DNA of 64,000 nucleotides from Bacteroidales bacterium (GCA_017651185.1 JAGCDJ010000025.1:1-64000), one strand, 5' to 3'. Numbered from the stretch's first letter, positions 27,701 to 37,260 are shown. Notes: generated from the sequence alone by a model not told the origin. Translations and numbers: made by a program.

Positions 27701-30700
27701 GATGAGTTCTACAATCACCAACAATGCAAACTATGGTTCGTTCGGTAGGTTGTCATCTAATATAGGTGGTATTGCTGGGTCCAACATGACATCACTGAGC
27801 AAGAATGTGTCAGCACCAGTATATTTGAGCGAAAATATTGCAGGAAATTCGTCGTACAATATTTTTGCGACTATGTCTGTAGGTGTGGATAATTACGAAA
27901 CAGCCAACGAAGAGGACGATGATTTCTTCGACGAGCAGATAGGTGACATAAAGGTCGATTCGCTTCGCCTGAGATTTGCATCTCATGCTACGGCAATGCC
28001 GACAAGCGATATGGTAGGTTCGGCACTTAGCAGTTCGCTTTCTAGTGAAAACTGGATTTTCACAAACGGTCTTTACCCGATGCCCGCTGGCATTCCCGAA
28101 TCACCGAAGACAACCGTAGCCAGAATACCTATGTATTTAGCCGAGAACGAAACTGTTTTCGGAGTGATGAGCAACTTCACTGTTCCAACCATCATTTCGG
28201 GACAGACGGTAGAATGGACATCTAGCAGTCCCGATGTCATAGCAATAAGCGATGGCTCGGCAACTGTCACCCGACCTGCCAGTGGCGAAGCAGATGTAGA
28301 TGTAACCTTGACAGCAACTTGTCAGGGAGAAACCAAGTCATTCATAGTAAGAGTAATAGGACCGAAACAAGTTCCTGTGCTTACCGAGGGGGCAACTGCC
28401 GGCACAAGTGTAATTTTAAACGGTGAGTTCGGTTCTGAGGCAGAAGGAATTATTACATACACCAAGGAGTATGGCTTTAAGTATGGAAAGGAGAGTGACC
28501 TTTCTGATGCTGTAAATATTGTAAGTACTAACCTTGGTACTAACCTTCACGAATCAACACGCTTCACGGCCGTAATCAATAATTTTGACGATAGCAAATA
28601 CTATTATGCAGCATACGCCACTACCGCCGACGCCACAACGCTCGGTGAAATTAAGAGTTTCAAGAAATCAACCGCACCAGAGGTAATTGCAAAGTACCCG
28701 ATGTGGCGTACCAACTCCGAGGCCACTATTGAATTTGACATTACACTTAACGATGGCGAGGAGTTCTATGGGGTGGAAAGTGCATTTCACTATGGTACAG
28801 AACGTACCAACCTGAACTTAACCGGAATTATCAACTACGATGACGACTATGGCTATTATTCTACCGACCTTTCCAACCTTACCGCCGACACCAAGTACTA
28901 CTATATGGCTGAGGTTTCCAATGACTTAGGTACAACCCGCAGCGACACCCTTGAGTTCCTGACCTGTGGCACAATGACCGACAGCCGTGATGACACCCAG
29001 TACTATACAATAAGGATTGGAAATCAGACTTGGATGGCGCAGAACTTGAAGTATGCTGGGAATATTCCCCAAGGTTCAGAAACAAGTTCCACCGATGCAT
29101 ACCGCTACAATCCAGATGACTTTTCTGATGCTGTTGATGAGTACGGTTACTTGTACAACTGGGCAGCTGCGATGAATGGAGAAAATCCCACTAACGAAAA
29201 TCCGAGCAGTGTGCAAGGAATTTGTCCTAGTGGATGGCATTTGCCAAGCGATGCAGAATGGACTCAGTTGACAGATTATTTGGGTGGAACAGGAAATGCA
29301 GGTGTTATGCTTGCAGGACAGCCAGCCGCACAAGACCGATACTGGCAAACTAGTGATATGACAATGTCGGTAACCTTTGGCAAAAGCGGTTTCAATGCTT
29401 TGCCTGCCGGTTACTATGTCGGCACCAATTATAGCAGTTTCGGCAGCGGCACTGGTTTCTGGAGTGCCACCGAGAACACCAGTGAATACGCATACGTCCG
29501 CAGCATTTACTACGAATCCACTAGCATGGATAGGAACTACGACAACAAGGTCAAAGGCAATAGTGTCCGCTGTGTAAAGGGATCGGTAGTATATGCCTAC
29601 GATACATTACCATATTGTGGTGAATCGTATACTTACCACGATACTGTCATCACTGCAAGTGGCGACTATACAGTCCGTATTCAGAACGGTGAAACCGAAA
29701 ACATCTACAAGTTACACCTTACATTATACCCCGCGCTTGTGCCAACAATAAGCAGTTATAGCAACGGTTGCTACGGAGAAAACAACGGATATGTGGAAGT
29801 AGGCGCAACAGGTGGCGCAGGCGACTACTCCTACGCTTGGAGTACCCCCGATATGCAGACTACTGCCCGTATTAACAACCTTACCGATGGTGAATATTCC
29901 GTGGTCATAACCGATGTGGCAGGATGTTCGGCAACAATTTCGCAGACAATTGTCACCCCCGGCGAACTCACGGTAACGGTCAGTGGCAATAATCCTGACT
30001 GCTATGGTGATGAGACAACATTGTCAGCAAGCGCAAATGGTGGCACACCAGACTACACTTACGCTTGGAATAGCGGCGAAAGCAATGTATCAATTACAGT
30101 TTCGCCTACCGCAACTACAACCTACACCGTCACCATAACCGATGCAAACAACTGTACGGCAACGGCATCGAAGAACATTGTTGTCGGTGAACAGCTTACG
30201 GTTTCAATTTCGGGCGATACCCAAGTACAGTGCTATGGTGATCTTACAGCATCCCTTACAGCCACAGCAAATGGCGGTTCAATGGCAATGGGCTACACCT
30301 ACGCTTGGAGCAACTCACAAAGCGGTCAGATTATTTCGACTCTTGGCGCTGGAAACTACAGCGTAACCGTAACCGATGGCAATGGTTGTAATGCAACATC
30401 AAGTGTGACGGTAACAGGTCCCGATGCAGCACTTTCGATAGACATTTCGGCTACAAATAATACTCTTACTTGTAGCAATTTATCAGCAACAATTACTGCA
30501 ACCGTAACTGGCGGAACTGAAGGTTATACTTATAATTGGAGCAATAGTGGGACAAATAACACATCTGAGGTTACAGCCCCAGGTTCATATACGGTAACCG
30601 TTACCGATGCAAACGGATGTTCGATAGAGGCAACACAGACTATAACGGAGGATAAGACAGCGCCAACCGTTACAATTGATAACAATGCAACCGAACTCAA

Positions 30701-33700
30701 CTGCAACCGCACATCGATAACGCTTACGGCAACTGGCAGTGACGCTTCGTATGTTTGGTCAAATGGCGAAACCAATGCTGCAACTACAGTGACAACTCCT
30801 GATACCTACACCGTAACGGCTACTGGTGACAATGGTTGTACTAACGAAACAAGCGTAACAATCACCAAGGTTGAAAACCCGACTGTTGATGTTACAGCAA
30901 GTGAAATCCTTTGCTACGGTGCAACAACAACTTTCACAGCCAATGTTTCCGATGGTGCAGCACCATATTCATATAGTTGGCAAGACGATTTGGGAAGCGG
31001 ACAGACCCTTGAAGCCCAAGCAGGAACATACAGCGTTACCGTAATGGATAGTAACAGCTGTACGGCAAGCGCAAGCGGTACGGCAAACCAGCCAGAGCAG
31101 TTGACGGCAAGCATAACCGACACCGACTTCACTCTTACATGTAGCAATACATCAGTAACCCTTACCGCAAGCGTGACCGGTGGAACATCGGGATATACTT
31201 ACAACTGGAGCAATAATGAGAGCAACGGTTCTTTGGTAGTTACCGAGCAGGGAACATACGTTGTAACCGTCACCGATGCAAACGGCTGTACAACAATGGC
31301 CTCACAGGCGGTAAATCAGGATGTTGCAGTCCCGACCGTTTCAATAAGCAGCGATGCAACCGAACTCAACTGCAACCGCACATCGATAGCACTTACCGCA
31401 TCTGCCGAAGGTACAGGAGCCACCTACCAGTGGTCAAATGGCGTAAACAATGCTGCAACTACAGTGACAACACCTGGTACCTACACAGTAACGGCAACCG
31501 GCACAAACGGCTGTACCAGCGATGCAAGCACCACCATCACCCAGGTTGATAACCCGACAGTTTCGGTTTCTGCTTCCGAAATCCAATGCTACGGCGAAAG
31601 CACTACTTTCACAGCCAATGCAAATGGCGGAGCAGCACCATACTCATATAGTTGGCAAGACGATTTGGGAAGCGGACAGACCCTTGAAGCCCAAGCAGGA
31701 ACATACGCAGTTACCGTAACTGATAACAACGGATGTACAGCAAGTGCAAATGGAACGGCAAGCCAGCCCACCCAGTTGACGGCAAGCATAACCGACACCG
31801 ACTTCACTCTTACATGTAGCAATATGTCAGTAACCCTTACCGCAAGCGTGACCGGTGGAACATCGGGATATACTTACAACTGGAGCAATAATGAGAGCAA
31901 CGGTTCTTTGGTAGTTACCGAGCCGGGAACATACGTTGTAACCGTCACCGATGCAAACGGCTGTACAACAATGGCATCACAGTCCGTAATGCAGGATGTT
32001 GCAGTTCCGACCGTTTCAATAAGTAGCGATGCAACCGAACTCAACTGCCACCGCACATCGATAACGCTTACCGCATCTGCCGAAGGTACAGGAGTCACCT
32101 ACCAATGGTCAAATGGAGGAAATACTGCAGTAAACAATGTAACAGCACCTGCTACCTACACAATAACGGCAACTGGTTCAAACGGCTGTACCAGCGATGC
32201 AAGCACAACAATAACCCAGGTTGATAACCCGACAGTTTCGGTTACGTCTTCCGAAATTCAATGCTACGGCGAAAGCACTACTTTCACAGCCAATGCAAAT
32301 GGCGGAGCAGCACCATACACATACAGTTGGCAAGACGATTTGGGAAGCGGACAGACCCTTGAAGCCCAAGCAGGAACATACGCAGTTACCGTAACTGATA
32401 ACAGCGGATGTACAGCAAGTGCAAATGGAACGGCAAGCCAGCCCACCCAGTTGACGGCAAGCATAAGCAATCCGACCAATGTATCCTGCAACGGTGCAAG
32501 CGATGGAACTGCAACAGTAATTGTCAGTGGCGGAACGACAGACTACACCTATCTGTGGAGCAACAATGCAACCACACCAACTGTCAACGGTCTTGCAGCA
32601 GGAATATACAATATAACTATAACCGATGCAAATAGTTGTACTGCAACAGCAAGCACAACAATTACACAGCCCGATGCACTTGCCGTAACGATTTCCGGTT
32701 CTACATCGGTTTGCGAAGGAACAACTACAACCCTCACCGCAAATGTTCAGGGCGGAACGGCTGATTTCACTTATTCGTGGAGCAACGGAGAAACAACCAA
32801 CGCCATCACAACTCCACAACTCACAGTGGCAACAGAATACTCTGTTACCGTTACCGATGCGAACGATTGTACGGTTTCTACAAACGTAAATGTTGAAATC
32901 GGCGATACCCCAGGAATTGAAATCTCTCAAGTATCGGCAATCTGCATAGGCAACGAAGTCATGTTGCAGGCAAATGTTTCCAATGCAGGAAGCGATTACA
33001 CGGTTCAATGGTCAAGTTCGGACACTGGCGCAGGCTTGCCCGACATAACTTCTACCGAAACTATCACCGTAACGCCAACCGCAGCAGGAATCTACACCTA
33101 TACGGCAAGCCTCACGGCAACATCGTGTAGCGATGGTCAGCCTTTCAATAGTTCGGCGAATGTACAGCTCACGGTAAATGAATTGCCTGACGCAGCAATC
33201 ACCAACAACACCAACGAAACGATAATAACTTGTAGCACAACCGAAATTTCGCTTACTGCAACTGGCGGAACAAACTACGTTTGGTCAAATGGCGTTGAAA
33301 CCGCAGATAACAATATTACTGCAGCTGGCATCTACACCGTCACCGTTACCGATGACAACGGATGTTCTAGCACGACAAATATTACGTTAACACAGAATAT
33401 TGAAGCCCCGACGGTAAGTATCAACAACATTACCGGGACTACATTGCTCACCTGTACAATCACAGCCATAGAAGTTGAGGCAACAGGAACGGGTACTGCA
33501 TATCAGTGGTCTAACAATGTAAACACTGTCGCCAACTCGTTTACCGAAGCTGGCACCTACACCGTTACCGCAACGGCCGACAACGGATGTACAAGCACAT
33601 CGGCTATTGAGATTACACCTAATGCCGATGCACCTACGGTAAGCATAACAAACAATACTGGAGAAACCGAACTTACCTGCGCATTGACATCAATAAGCGT

Positions 33701-36700
33701 TACTGCAGAAGGAAGCGGAACTTCGTACTTGTGGTCGAACGGAGCAAACACGGCAGAAAATACACTAACCGCTCCTGGCACCTACACCGTAACCGCAACC
33801 GCAGGCAACGGATGTACGGCATCTGACCAGATTATAATTACGCAGGACATCGAAGCACCCGAAATAATTGCATCGGCAACCGACAGCACCATCTGTCAGG
33901 GAGCAAGTACGACAATCAGCGCGATAGGTGGAAATTCTTACACTTGGTCGCCCGAAACAGGCTTGCCGACAACCGTTGGCGCATCAATCGAAGCAACACC
34001 ATCCGCAACTACAACCTATACCGTGACCAGCATTGGTTCAAACGGATGTATGGGAAGCGGAGAAGTTACCATTACGGTCAATATGCCAACTTCATCGGAA
34101 TTCGACTATACTGCTTGCGACTCGTATGTATGGAATGGTACAACCTACGACCAATCTGGCGACTTCCAGCAGACATTCATCAATGCAAACGGTTGTGACT
34201 CGGTTGTAACACTGCACTTGACTATTAATCACAGTAGCACAGGCATTGATGAGCAGACCGCTTGCGACAGCTACGAGTGGATTGACGGCGTAACCTACAC
34301 CGAAAGCACAGATGTTCCGACATTCACACTTAGCAATGCAGAAGGATGCGACTCGGTAGTGACCTTGCACCTGACTATTAATCACAGCAACACAGGCATT
34401 GATGAGCAGACCGCTTGCGACAGCTACGAGTGGATTGACGGCGTAACCTACACCGAAAGCACCGATGCTCCGACATTTACATTGACGAATGTAAACGGTT
34501 GCGACTCGGTTGTAACCCTGCACCTGACAATCAATAACTCCACAACCGGCATTGATACACAGGTTGCTTGTGACAGCTACACTTGGATTGACGGCGTAAC
34601 CTACACCGAAAGCACCGATGATCCGACATTTACATTGACGAATGCAAATGGTTGTGATTCGGTTGTAACACTCCACCTGACAATCAACAACAGCACCACT
34701 GGTGAGTTTAGCGACATGATGTGTTCGGGTATACCTTATATATACGAAGGACAGACGTTTACACAAGCAGGCACATACGAAGTCCAACTGACTAACGCCC
34801 ACGGTTGCGATTCGATTGTAACACTTACTCTTACATACTCCGACAACTGCAGTGGAACTGTTTCTGGTATTATTACCGATGCAAATACCAATCTCGCAAT
34901 ACAAAATGCAAAGGTTACAATCGGAAATATGGTTACCTGGACAAACGTTGATGGTGAATATTCGTTGACAATACTACGTGGAAGAAGAACTATCAGGGCA
35001 ACAGCAAACGGATATGCTTCGTATTCTGGAACGATTGACATCCAGCAGGATACAACAATCAATATTGCTATCTACTCGCCACAAATCCATACCAGCACCG
35101 ACAACATCACTCTCACTACCTACCCATACTTGGAGCAAAGGGATACGCTGACTATCAGCAATACAGGCAACAGCACCCTAGTATGGAGTTCAGTAACGGA
35201 ATGCGACAACATCGAACTTTTGCCAGAAGACGAGAACGAGCACCAGAGAGCCAATACACGGGCACTTTGGGATAGCATACAGACTTTCACCACTCAGTTC
35301 AACGCAGAACAGGCAATAGCAACAGATGGATTCTTTATCTACACATCGTCGTGGCAACGTCCGGGCGAATTCAACCGCTATACACCCGACGGCGAATATA
35401 TTGAAACCTTCCTTATTGAAAATGTAGGAAATATTCGAAACTTGTCGTACGACGGAACCTACTTCTACGGAACCGAGGCAACAAATATCATATTCAAACT
35501 TGACCTCGACAACCAGACATTAGTTGACAGCATCGAAACCGACATCGCTGACATACGCCACTGCTCATTCGACAAGCAGAACGGAAATCTGCTCGCAGGA
35601 AGTTGGAACTCGCTCTACAGAATCGACACTGCTAGCGGCACTTCAACGCAAATTAGAAGCGACCTAGCAAATGTATATAGTTCTGCTTTCGACAACCTCT
35701 CGCCTGGCGGACCTTACCTATGGTTGTTCTCGCAAACATCGCAAAACAATGGCCCTTCGGCATACATTAGGCAATTCGACATCAACGCCAACAACTATAC
35801 CGGCAAGAAGCACTACCTCGACGACATCAATCTTGGTAACTCGTCGCTGGCTGGCGGCATCTGCGCATCAGAATACATAGTGAACGGTAAATACGTACTA
35901 CTTGCCAACGTACAAAACCCATCAGGCAACAACATTGTTGCAACCTATGAGATTGGTCGCACCAACACCGCGATAACTGCCGATGCAAAGAGCGGAAGCA
36001 TTATGCCAAACGAAAATGTGAATATTCCTGTCCACGGAATTGCAACGGAAGCAGGCAACTTCAGCGCAACAATAAGGTATCGTGCGGCTGTAATGGGTAA
36101 TCAGTCAAACGACATAAACGTAACTATTTCGGCAGTTGCACCCGAATGTAATGCCGTTCAGCAGATTACTGCCGTCACCGACACTTTCCACACCGTGCAA
36201 TTAAACTGGGATGCAGTAGAACTCGGTAACTACAACAACGTTTCATACCTAATATACGATGGCAATTCAACATTCGCAATCGACACCGTAAACGGAACAA
36301 GTATTATCTACAACGACCTTGACGTAGGCGAACATTGTTTCCATGTAAGGGCTCTGTCGGTTGCCGAATACCAATGTCTATCGGAATCTTCAGACACAGT
36401 TTGCGCCGAAATACAGGCAATCCCATGCAATATCTCGCTTACAGCCGAAACCGAAAGTGACGGCGAGAGCATATTTATCTCGTGGAATAGTCCTATCGGC
36501 GTTGACCATTTCAGCATACGTAGAAACGACCATAACAATGCAGAAGTCATATACACAAATGAATACGTTGATTCTAATGTCGTTCCAGAAACAGAATACT
36601 GCTACACAATCATTGCATACTTTGAAAACAATGCCTGCGATGAAATCACGGCAATAGTTTGTTCAAGAATTGCATCCGGCGTTTGCTCCGAAGCACCAGA

Positions 36701-37193
36701 ATTGACAGCAACTGCTATGAGCAACTCGGTAGTTCTCAACTGGACAGGAAGCAGCGATGCACTTGCATACAAGGTATACAGGAACGATGTGAAAATCGGA
36801 GTAACTACTGACACGTCCTATTTCGACAATGTGGCATTTGGTCTCGAATATTGCTATAGAATCGAACGCATGTGCGAGTACGGAATGTATGTTTCATCTG
36901 ATGACGTTTGTGTATTTATCGAAGCAAACGATGAAAATGCCGTTGACGAATGGTCGGCAGACAAACTGAGTGTTTATCCAAACCCGACTTACGGTCAGTT
37001 CTTCATAGAAGGTTCACAAATTGCAACCATACAGATTTACAATGCAGCAGGACAGACAGTCTACGAAACAGATAGCAATGATGACGAGCGCGTCACTATT
37101 AACTGCGAAAACTGGACTCCTGGACTATACAACATTAGAATCGTATCGGTTGAAGGACAAATGGCAACAAAGCGAGTTACTATATTCAGGTAG
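21795..37193 (+). CDS. giant secreted mosaic protein (about 5,130 residues) with FISUMP, SprB-like and other repeats and a T9SS tail
   Basis: The frame opens at 21750, but ATG 21795 gives an ideal signal peptide (LVAALCAAFLFLMSFSSFGQ) and is preferred. Rough layout, residues from 21795: FN3-like 31-126; 'DLGLPSG' module 131-322; FISUMP 332-539, 717-918 and 2394-2596 (GICPSGWHLPS, GFNALPAG, RCVK); choice-of-anchor-J-type jelly rolls 546-712, 922-1102 and 1399-1577 (PPAAVDNI); FN3 units 1104-1396 and 1582-1674; GLUG/beta-helix 1679-2096 (AGGIVGG); Ig-like 2109-2191; SprB-like repeats 2649-4096; 51-residue CDSY repeats 4097-4351; carboxypeptidase-regulatory-like 4353-4431; propeller-like 4496-4733; FN3 4779-5052; type A T9SS domain 5056-5132 (LSVYPNPTYGQFF). 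SprB is the gliding adhesin of Flavobacterium; this protein is probably an adhesin or scaffold on the cell surface. No catalytic domain seen. Single gene unit. Confidence 0.93.
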   Translation: MDKIHRNSLVAALCAAFLFLMSFSSFGQMVTTIAVDEGDLTSTSAILKGHFENNEGIAVTSYGFKYSDNAMSLSNDLPADYTGDPFTATLTGLTPGTTYYYRAYVYTDAQGQINGSVESFTTPTGSSTTYQYVDLGLPSGIKWANMNIGATQPSDFGNRYAWGETTPKDVNSYSWENYIHCAGTNNDLTKYCFSSIWGHNGYTDELTTLEATDDAATVNWGEGWRMPTDEECQELYNNCYASWDTQNGVVGVTLTSRSNGNSIFIPIDPEENNGTHYWSSSFGTDDDDPTMGKTLYLNASNQIVSSGGDQRNRPNAIRPVYAPSNTASSNNTFTDDRDGQTYKFVTIGNQIWMAENLRYNNNLTVDTEGETSDTDPYIYYPDGNVANFGTYGYLYNWPAAMNGESASEANPSGVQGICPSGWHLPSNAEWTQLKDYLGEEHSGAKLAGRTELWDSDAGESSYLITESEYFGTSGFNALPAGERRGTSYFDINRLASFWTATEDNDYGIYASQRDIHNYVYNIYDDNSDKSWARSIRCVKNVETVFQGNFEDADENANWTLSNGTQTNQWHIGTAINNGGNYGLYISSDGGASNGYDYTSPSNVYAYHTLEISETADYNISFDWRTKASYLVAFLAPLSSSQQPVGGTLLTDTPDDWTLIGSFSNGDSWQSFSKRLYISEGDYYFILYWTNNENDGNNPPPAAVDNIVINKAPQVITDTFVDARDGQSYSYVNIGSQTWMSENLRFVGDIPLGTETSETVAYRYIPNGDNANVATYGYLYNWPAAMNGESSSDATPSGVQGICPNGWHLPSEQEWAQLYNYLGGSQNASGPMLAGRSDLWDNGVLTQSQNFGTTGFNALPAGNYGISYQDFGSVAQFWTTTNLTSSEAYYKQIRSNYTDIYSDAQGKDFGNSVRCVKNAYPTADNYQCGFDDDAEFANWTIQGINSGQPNYWTIGMTEQGEANLNSLFITTEGGGYSYTNSSTSAVYAYCRLEFPERLNYNIAFDWQCDGESTYDYLRAFLVPTSANPDFSAGTEIANGHTETPDGWIDINNGRMNQAGREWMHADKTMIIEPGLYYLVFYWRNDDGAGDNPPAAVDNIRIVKITCPSVTNIAASDITIESATLTWTEIGSAESWDIIVSETELSDTDLETYNNFTTVSSPSYSATGLEQAHTYYVYVRAACSSDEKSEWASGVFSSAFCTAVDMCSIRYELEDSYGDGWNGNTLNVVDASTDEVLASWTIEDGSSASGTLAVCDGRDIRFEYVGDNYPDETSYRVYDVNDELIFEGSDKFTDPIHYMMSCSSCLSVNNLMATGVNDESATISWGDRNSTGTWEFIVSDQNLSGPELDGATVQTLTDSTYSLSGLTPTTIYYVYVRSVCSAEEKSGWKSLTFRTTQVPAQIPYSYGFEDESENAIWTLNVGASNGWSVGEAAYNDGSKGLYVSNDNGASNSYDTGSETSIYAYRTLNVPELCYYSVSFDWMAKGESGYDYLRAFIVPTSLNADLSSGIQNGIDISSTPANWIELYSNGGQMNGSDSWQTNSIEVALEQGLYNLVFYWRNDNSGGEIPPAAIDNISVTKLVPFRLSALVQPGWGSTAVTLEGHIDFLGDVQTLTAGFELGVNDANLADSVGVVSSDGTFSHEFTGLEAQTTYYYRGFVIYNDEPIYTDIAQFKTRNNDNGTESSPLIIESESDWGEFVTAIQNGAGFGADAMGEYKGSEIVDGAFGMYFKIGNDITLTSSNITVNGFKGILLGDGKTITLDNAAGYGADFRGLFSSIYNATIDSLNISLAQSITIPSPETSDNNGFGLLCSEVYSSSVISDCTISGGEGILLNCNEVRFGAGALVGSVNDATITNCTNNLDVDGYYVAGIAGLMKGGTISKCTNNAAIKSETEGYYVGGIVYSIEGNVQSTITECLNTGALTSGGIAGGIVARINGSNSTISKCMNIGQITTNYTDWSTGEYAGGIVGGSRMSSTITNNANYGSFGRLSSNIGGIAGSNMTSLSKNVSAPVYLSENIAGNSSYNIFATMSVGVDNYETANEEDDDFFDEQIGDIKVDSLRLRFASHATAMPTSDMVGSALSSSLSSENWIFTNGLYPMPAGIPESPKTTVARIPMYLAENETVFGVMSNFTVPTIISGQTVEWTSSSPDVIAISDGSATVTRPASGEADVDVTLTATCQGETKSFIVRVIGPKQVPVLTEGATAGTSVILNGEFGSEAEGIITYTKEYGFKYGKESDLSDAVNIVSTNLGTNLHESTRFTAVINNFDDSKYYYAAYATTADATTLGEIKSFKKSTAPEVIAKYPMWRTNSEATIEFDITLNDGEEFYGVESAFHYGTERTNLNLTGIINYDDDYGYYSTDLSNLTADTKYYYMAEVSNDLGTTRSDTLEFLTCGTMTDSRDDTQYYTIRIGNQTWMAQNLKYAGNIPQGSETSSTDAYRYNPDDFSDAVDEYGYLYNWAAAMNGENPTNENPSSVQGICPSGWHLPSDAEWTQLTDYLGGTGNAGVMLAGQPAAQDRYWQTSDMTMSVTFGKSGFNALPAGYYVGTNYSSFGSGTGFWSATENTSEYAYVRSIYYESTSMDRNYDNKVKGNSVRCVKGSVVYAYDTLPYCGESYTYHDTVITASGDYTVRIQNGETENIYKLHLTLYPALVPTISSYSNGCYGENNGYVEVGATGGAGDYSYAWSTPDMQTTARINNLTDGEYSVVITDVAGCSATISQTIVTPGELTVTVSGNNPDCYGDETTLSASANGGTPDYTYAWNSGESNVSITVSPTATTTYTVTITDANNCTATASKNIVVGEQLTVSISGDTQVQCYGDLTASLTATANGGSMAMGYTYAWSNSQSGQIISTLGAGNYSVTVTDGNGCNATSSVTVTGPDAALSIDISATNNTLTCSNLSATITATVTGGTEGYTYNWSNSGTNNTSEVTAPGSYTVTVTDANGCSIEATQTITEDKTAPTVTIDNNATELNCNRTSITLTATGSDASYVWSNGETNAATTVTTPDTYTVTATGDNGCTNETSVTITKVENPTVDVTASEILCYGATTTFTANVSDGAAPYSYSWQDDLGSGQTLEAQAGTYSVTVMDSNSCTASASGTANQPEQLTASITDTDFTLTCSNTSVTLTASVTGGTSGYTYNWSNNESNGSLVVTEQGTYVVTVTDANGCTTMASQAVNQDVAVPTVSISSDATELNCNRTSIALTASAEGTGATYQWSNGVNNAATTVTTPGTYTVTATGTNGCTSDASTTITQVDNPTVSVSASEIQCYGESTTFTANANGGAAPYSYSWQDDLGSGQTLEAQAGTYAVTVTDNNGCTASANGTASQPTQLTASITDTDFTLTCSNMSVTLTASVTGGTSGYTYNWSNNESNGSLVVTEPGTYVVTVTDANGCTTMASQSVMQDVAVPTVSISSDATELNCHRTSITLTASAEGTGVTYQWSNGGNTAVNNVTAPATYTITATGSNGCTSDASTTITQVDNPTVSVTSSEIQCYGESTTFTANANGGAAPYTYSWQDDLGSGQTLEAQAGTYAVTVTDNSGCTASANGTASQPTQLTASISNPTNVSCNGASDGTATVIVSGGTTDYTYLWSNNATTPTVNGLAAGIYNITITDANSCTATASTTITQPDALAVTISGSTSVCEGTTTTLTANVQGGTADFTYSWSNGETTNAITTPQLTVATEYSVTVTDANDCTVSTNVNVEIGDTPGIEISQVSAICIGNEVMLQANVSNAGSDYTVQWSSSDTGAGLPDITSTETITVTPTAAGIYTYTASLTATSCSDGQPFNSSANVQLTVNELPDAAITNNTNETIITCSTTEISLTATGGTNYVWSNGVETADNNITAAGIYTVTVTDDNGCSSTTNITLTQNIEAPTVSINNITGTTLLTCTITAIEVEATGTGTAYQWSNNVNTVANSFTEAGTYTVTATADNGCTSTSAIEITPNADAPTVSITNNTGETELTCALTSISVTAEGSGTSYLWSNGANTAENTLTAPGTYTVTATAGNGCTASDQIIITQDIEAPEIIASATDSTICQGASTTISAIGGNSYTWSPETGLPTTVGASIEATPSATTTYTVTSIGSNGCMGSGEVTITVNMPTSSEFDYTACDSYVWNGTTYDQSGDFQQTFINANGCDSVVTLHLTINHSSTGIDEQTACDSYEWIDGVTYTESTDVPTFTLSNAEGCDSVVTLHLTINHSNTGIDEQTACDSYEWIDGVTYTESTDAPTFTLTNVNGCDSVVTLHLTINNSTTGIDTQVACDSYTWIDGVTYTESTDDPTFTLTNANGCDSVVTLHLTINNSTTGEFSDMMCSGIPYIYEGQTFTQAGTYEVQLTNAHGCDSIVTLTLTYSDNCSGTVSGIITDANTNLAIQNAKVTIGNMVTWTNVDGEYSLTILRGRRTIRATANGYASYSGTIDIQQDTTINIAIYSPQIHTSTDNITLTTYPYLEQRDTLTISNTGNSTLVWSSVTECDNIELLPEDENEHQRANTRALWDSIQTFTTQFNAEQAIATDGFFIYTSSWQRPGEFNRYTPDGEYIETFLIENVGNIRNLSYDGTYFYGTEATNIIFKLDLDNQTLVDSIETDIADIRHCSFDKQNGNLLAGSWNSLYRIDTASGTSTQIRSDLANVYSSAFDNLSPGGPYLWLFSQTSQNNGPSAYIRQFDINANNYTGKKHYLDDINLGNSSLAGGICASEYIVNGKYVLLANVQNPSGNNIVATYEIGRTNTAITADAKSGSIMPNENVNIPVHGIATEAGNFSATIRYRAAVMGNQSNDINVTISAVAPECNAVQQITAVTDTFHTVQLNWDAVELGNYNNVSYLIYDGNSTFAIDTVNGTSIIYNDLDVGEHCFHVRALSVAEYQCLSESSDTVCAEIQAIPCNISLTAETESDGESIFISWNSPIGVDHFSIRRNDHNNAEVIYTNEYVDSNVVPETEYCYTIIAYFENNACDEITAIVCSRIASGVCSEAPELTATAMSNSVVLNWTGSSDALAYKVYRNDVKIGVTTDTSYFDNVAFGLEYCYRIERMCEYGMYVSSDDVCVFIEANDENAVDEWSADKLSVYPNPTYGQFFIEGSQIATIQIYNAAGQTVYETDSNDDERVTINCENWTPGLYNIRIVSVEGQMATKRVTIFR
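31101..32450 (+). repeat. two tandem 675-bp units inside the giant gene (plus a diverged third upstream)
   Basis: TTGACGGCAAGCATAA recurs at 31101, 31776 and 32451, and GTTGGCAAGACGATTTGG at 30976, 31651 and 32326, all exactly 675 bp apart. Each unit encodes 225 residues, about three SprB-like domains. The two full units are nearly identical at DNA level; the unit before 31101 is partly diverged. Confidence 0.9.
34231..34689 (+). repeat. three 153-bp units (51-residue CDSY repeats) inside the giant gene
   Basis: The motif GGCATTGAT returns at 34242, 34395 and 34548 (153-bp steps). Each unit encodes a variant of ACDSYEWIDGVTYTEST ... NGCDSVVTLHLTIN. Diverged copies flank the block on both sides. 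Confidence 0.88.
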
Positions 37194-37215
37194 CAATCGC
37201 CACATTTAACATAGC

Positions 37216-37250
37216 AAAATGCCCCGATAATTGAATTATCGGGGCATTTT
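37216..37250. terminator. strong bidirectional terminator between giant gene and murI
   Basis: A perfect hairpin, GCCCCGATAAT / ATTATCGGGGC around a TGA loop, flanked by AAAAT and ATTTT. It lies between convergent genes and has a T run on both strands. Confidence 0.92.
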
Positions 37251-37260
37251 GTCATATTGC

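Noticed and set aside
32178..33008. A 276-codon minus-strand frame, Cys-rich, and similar frames at 34092-34904 and 31589-31822
   Set aside because: They mirror the Thr/Ser/Ala-rich repeats of the giant gene; repetition of the same codons produces open antisense frames in each unit.
30430..34700. Direct repeats resembling a CRISPR array
   Set aside because: The repeats are in frame, of 153 or 675 bp, and code for SprB-like or CDSY domains.
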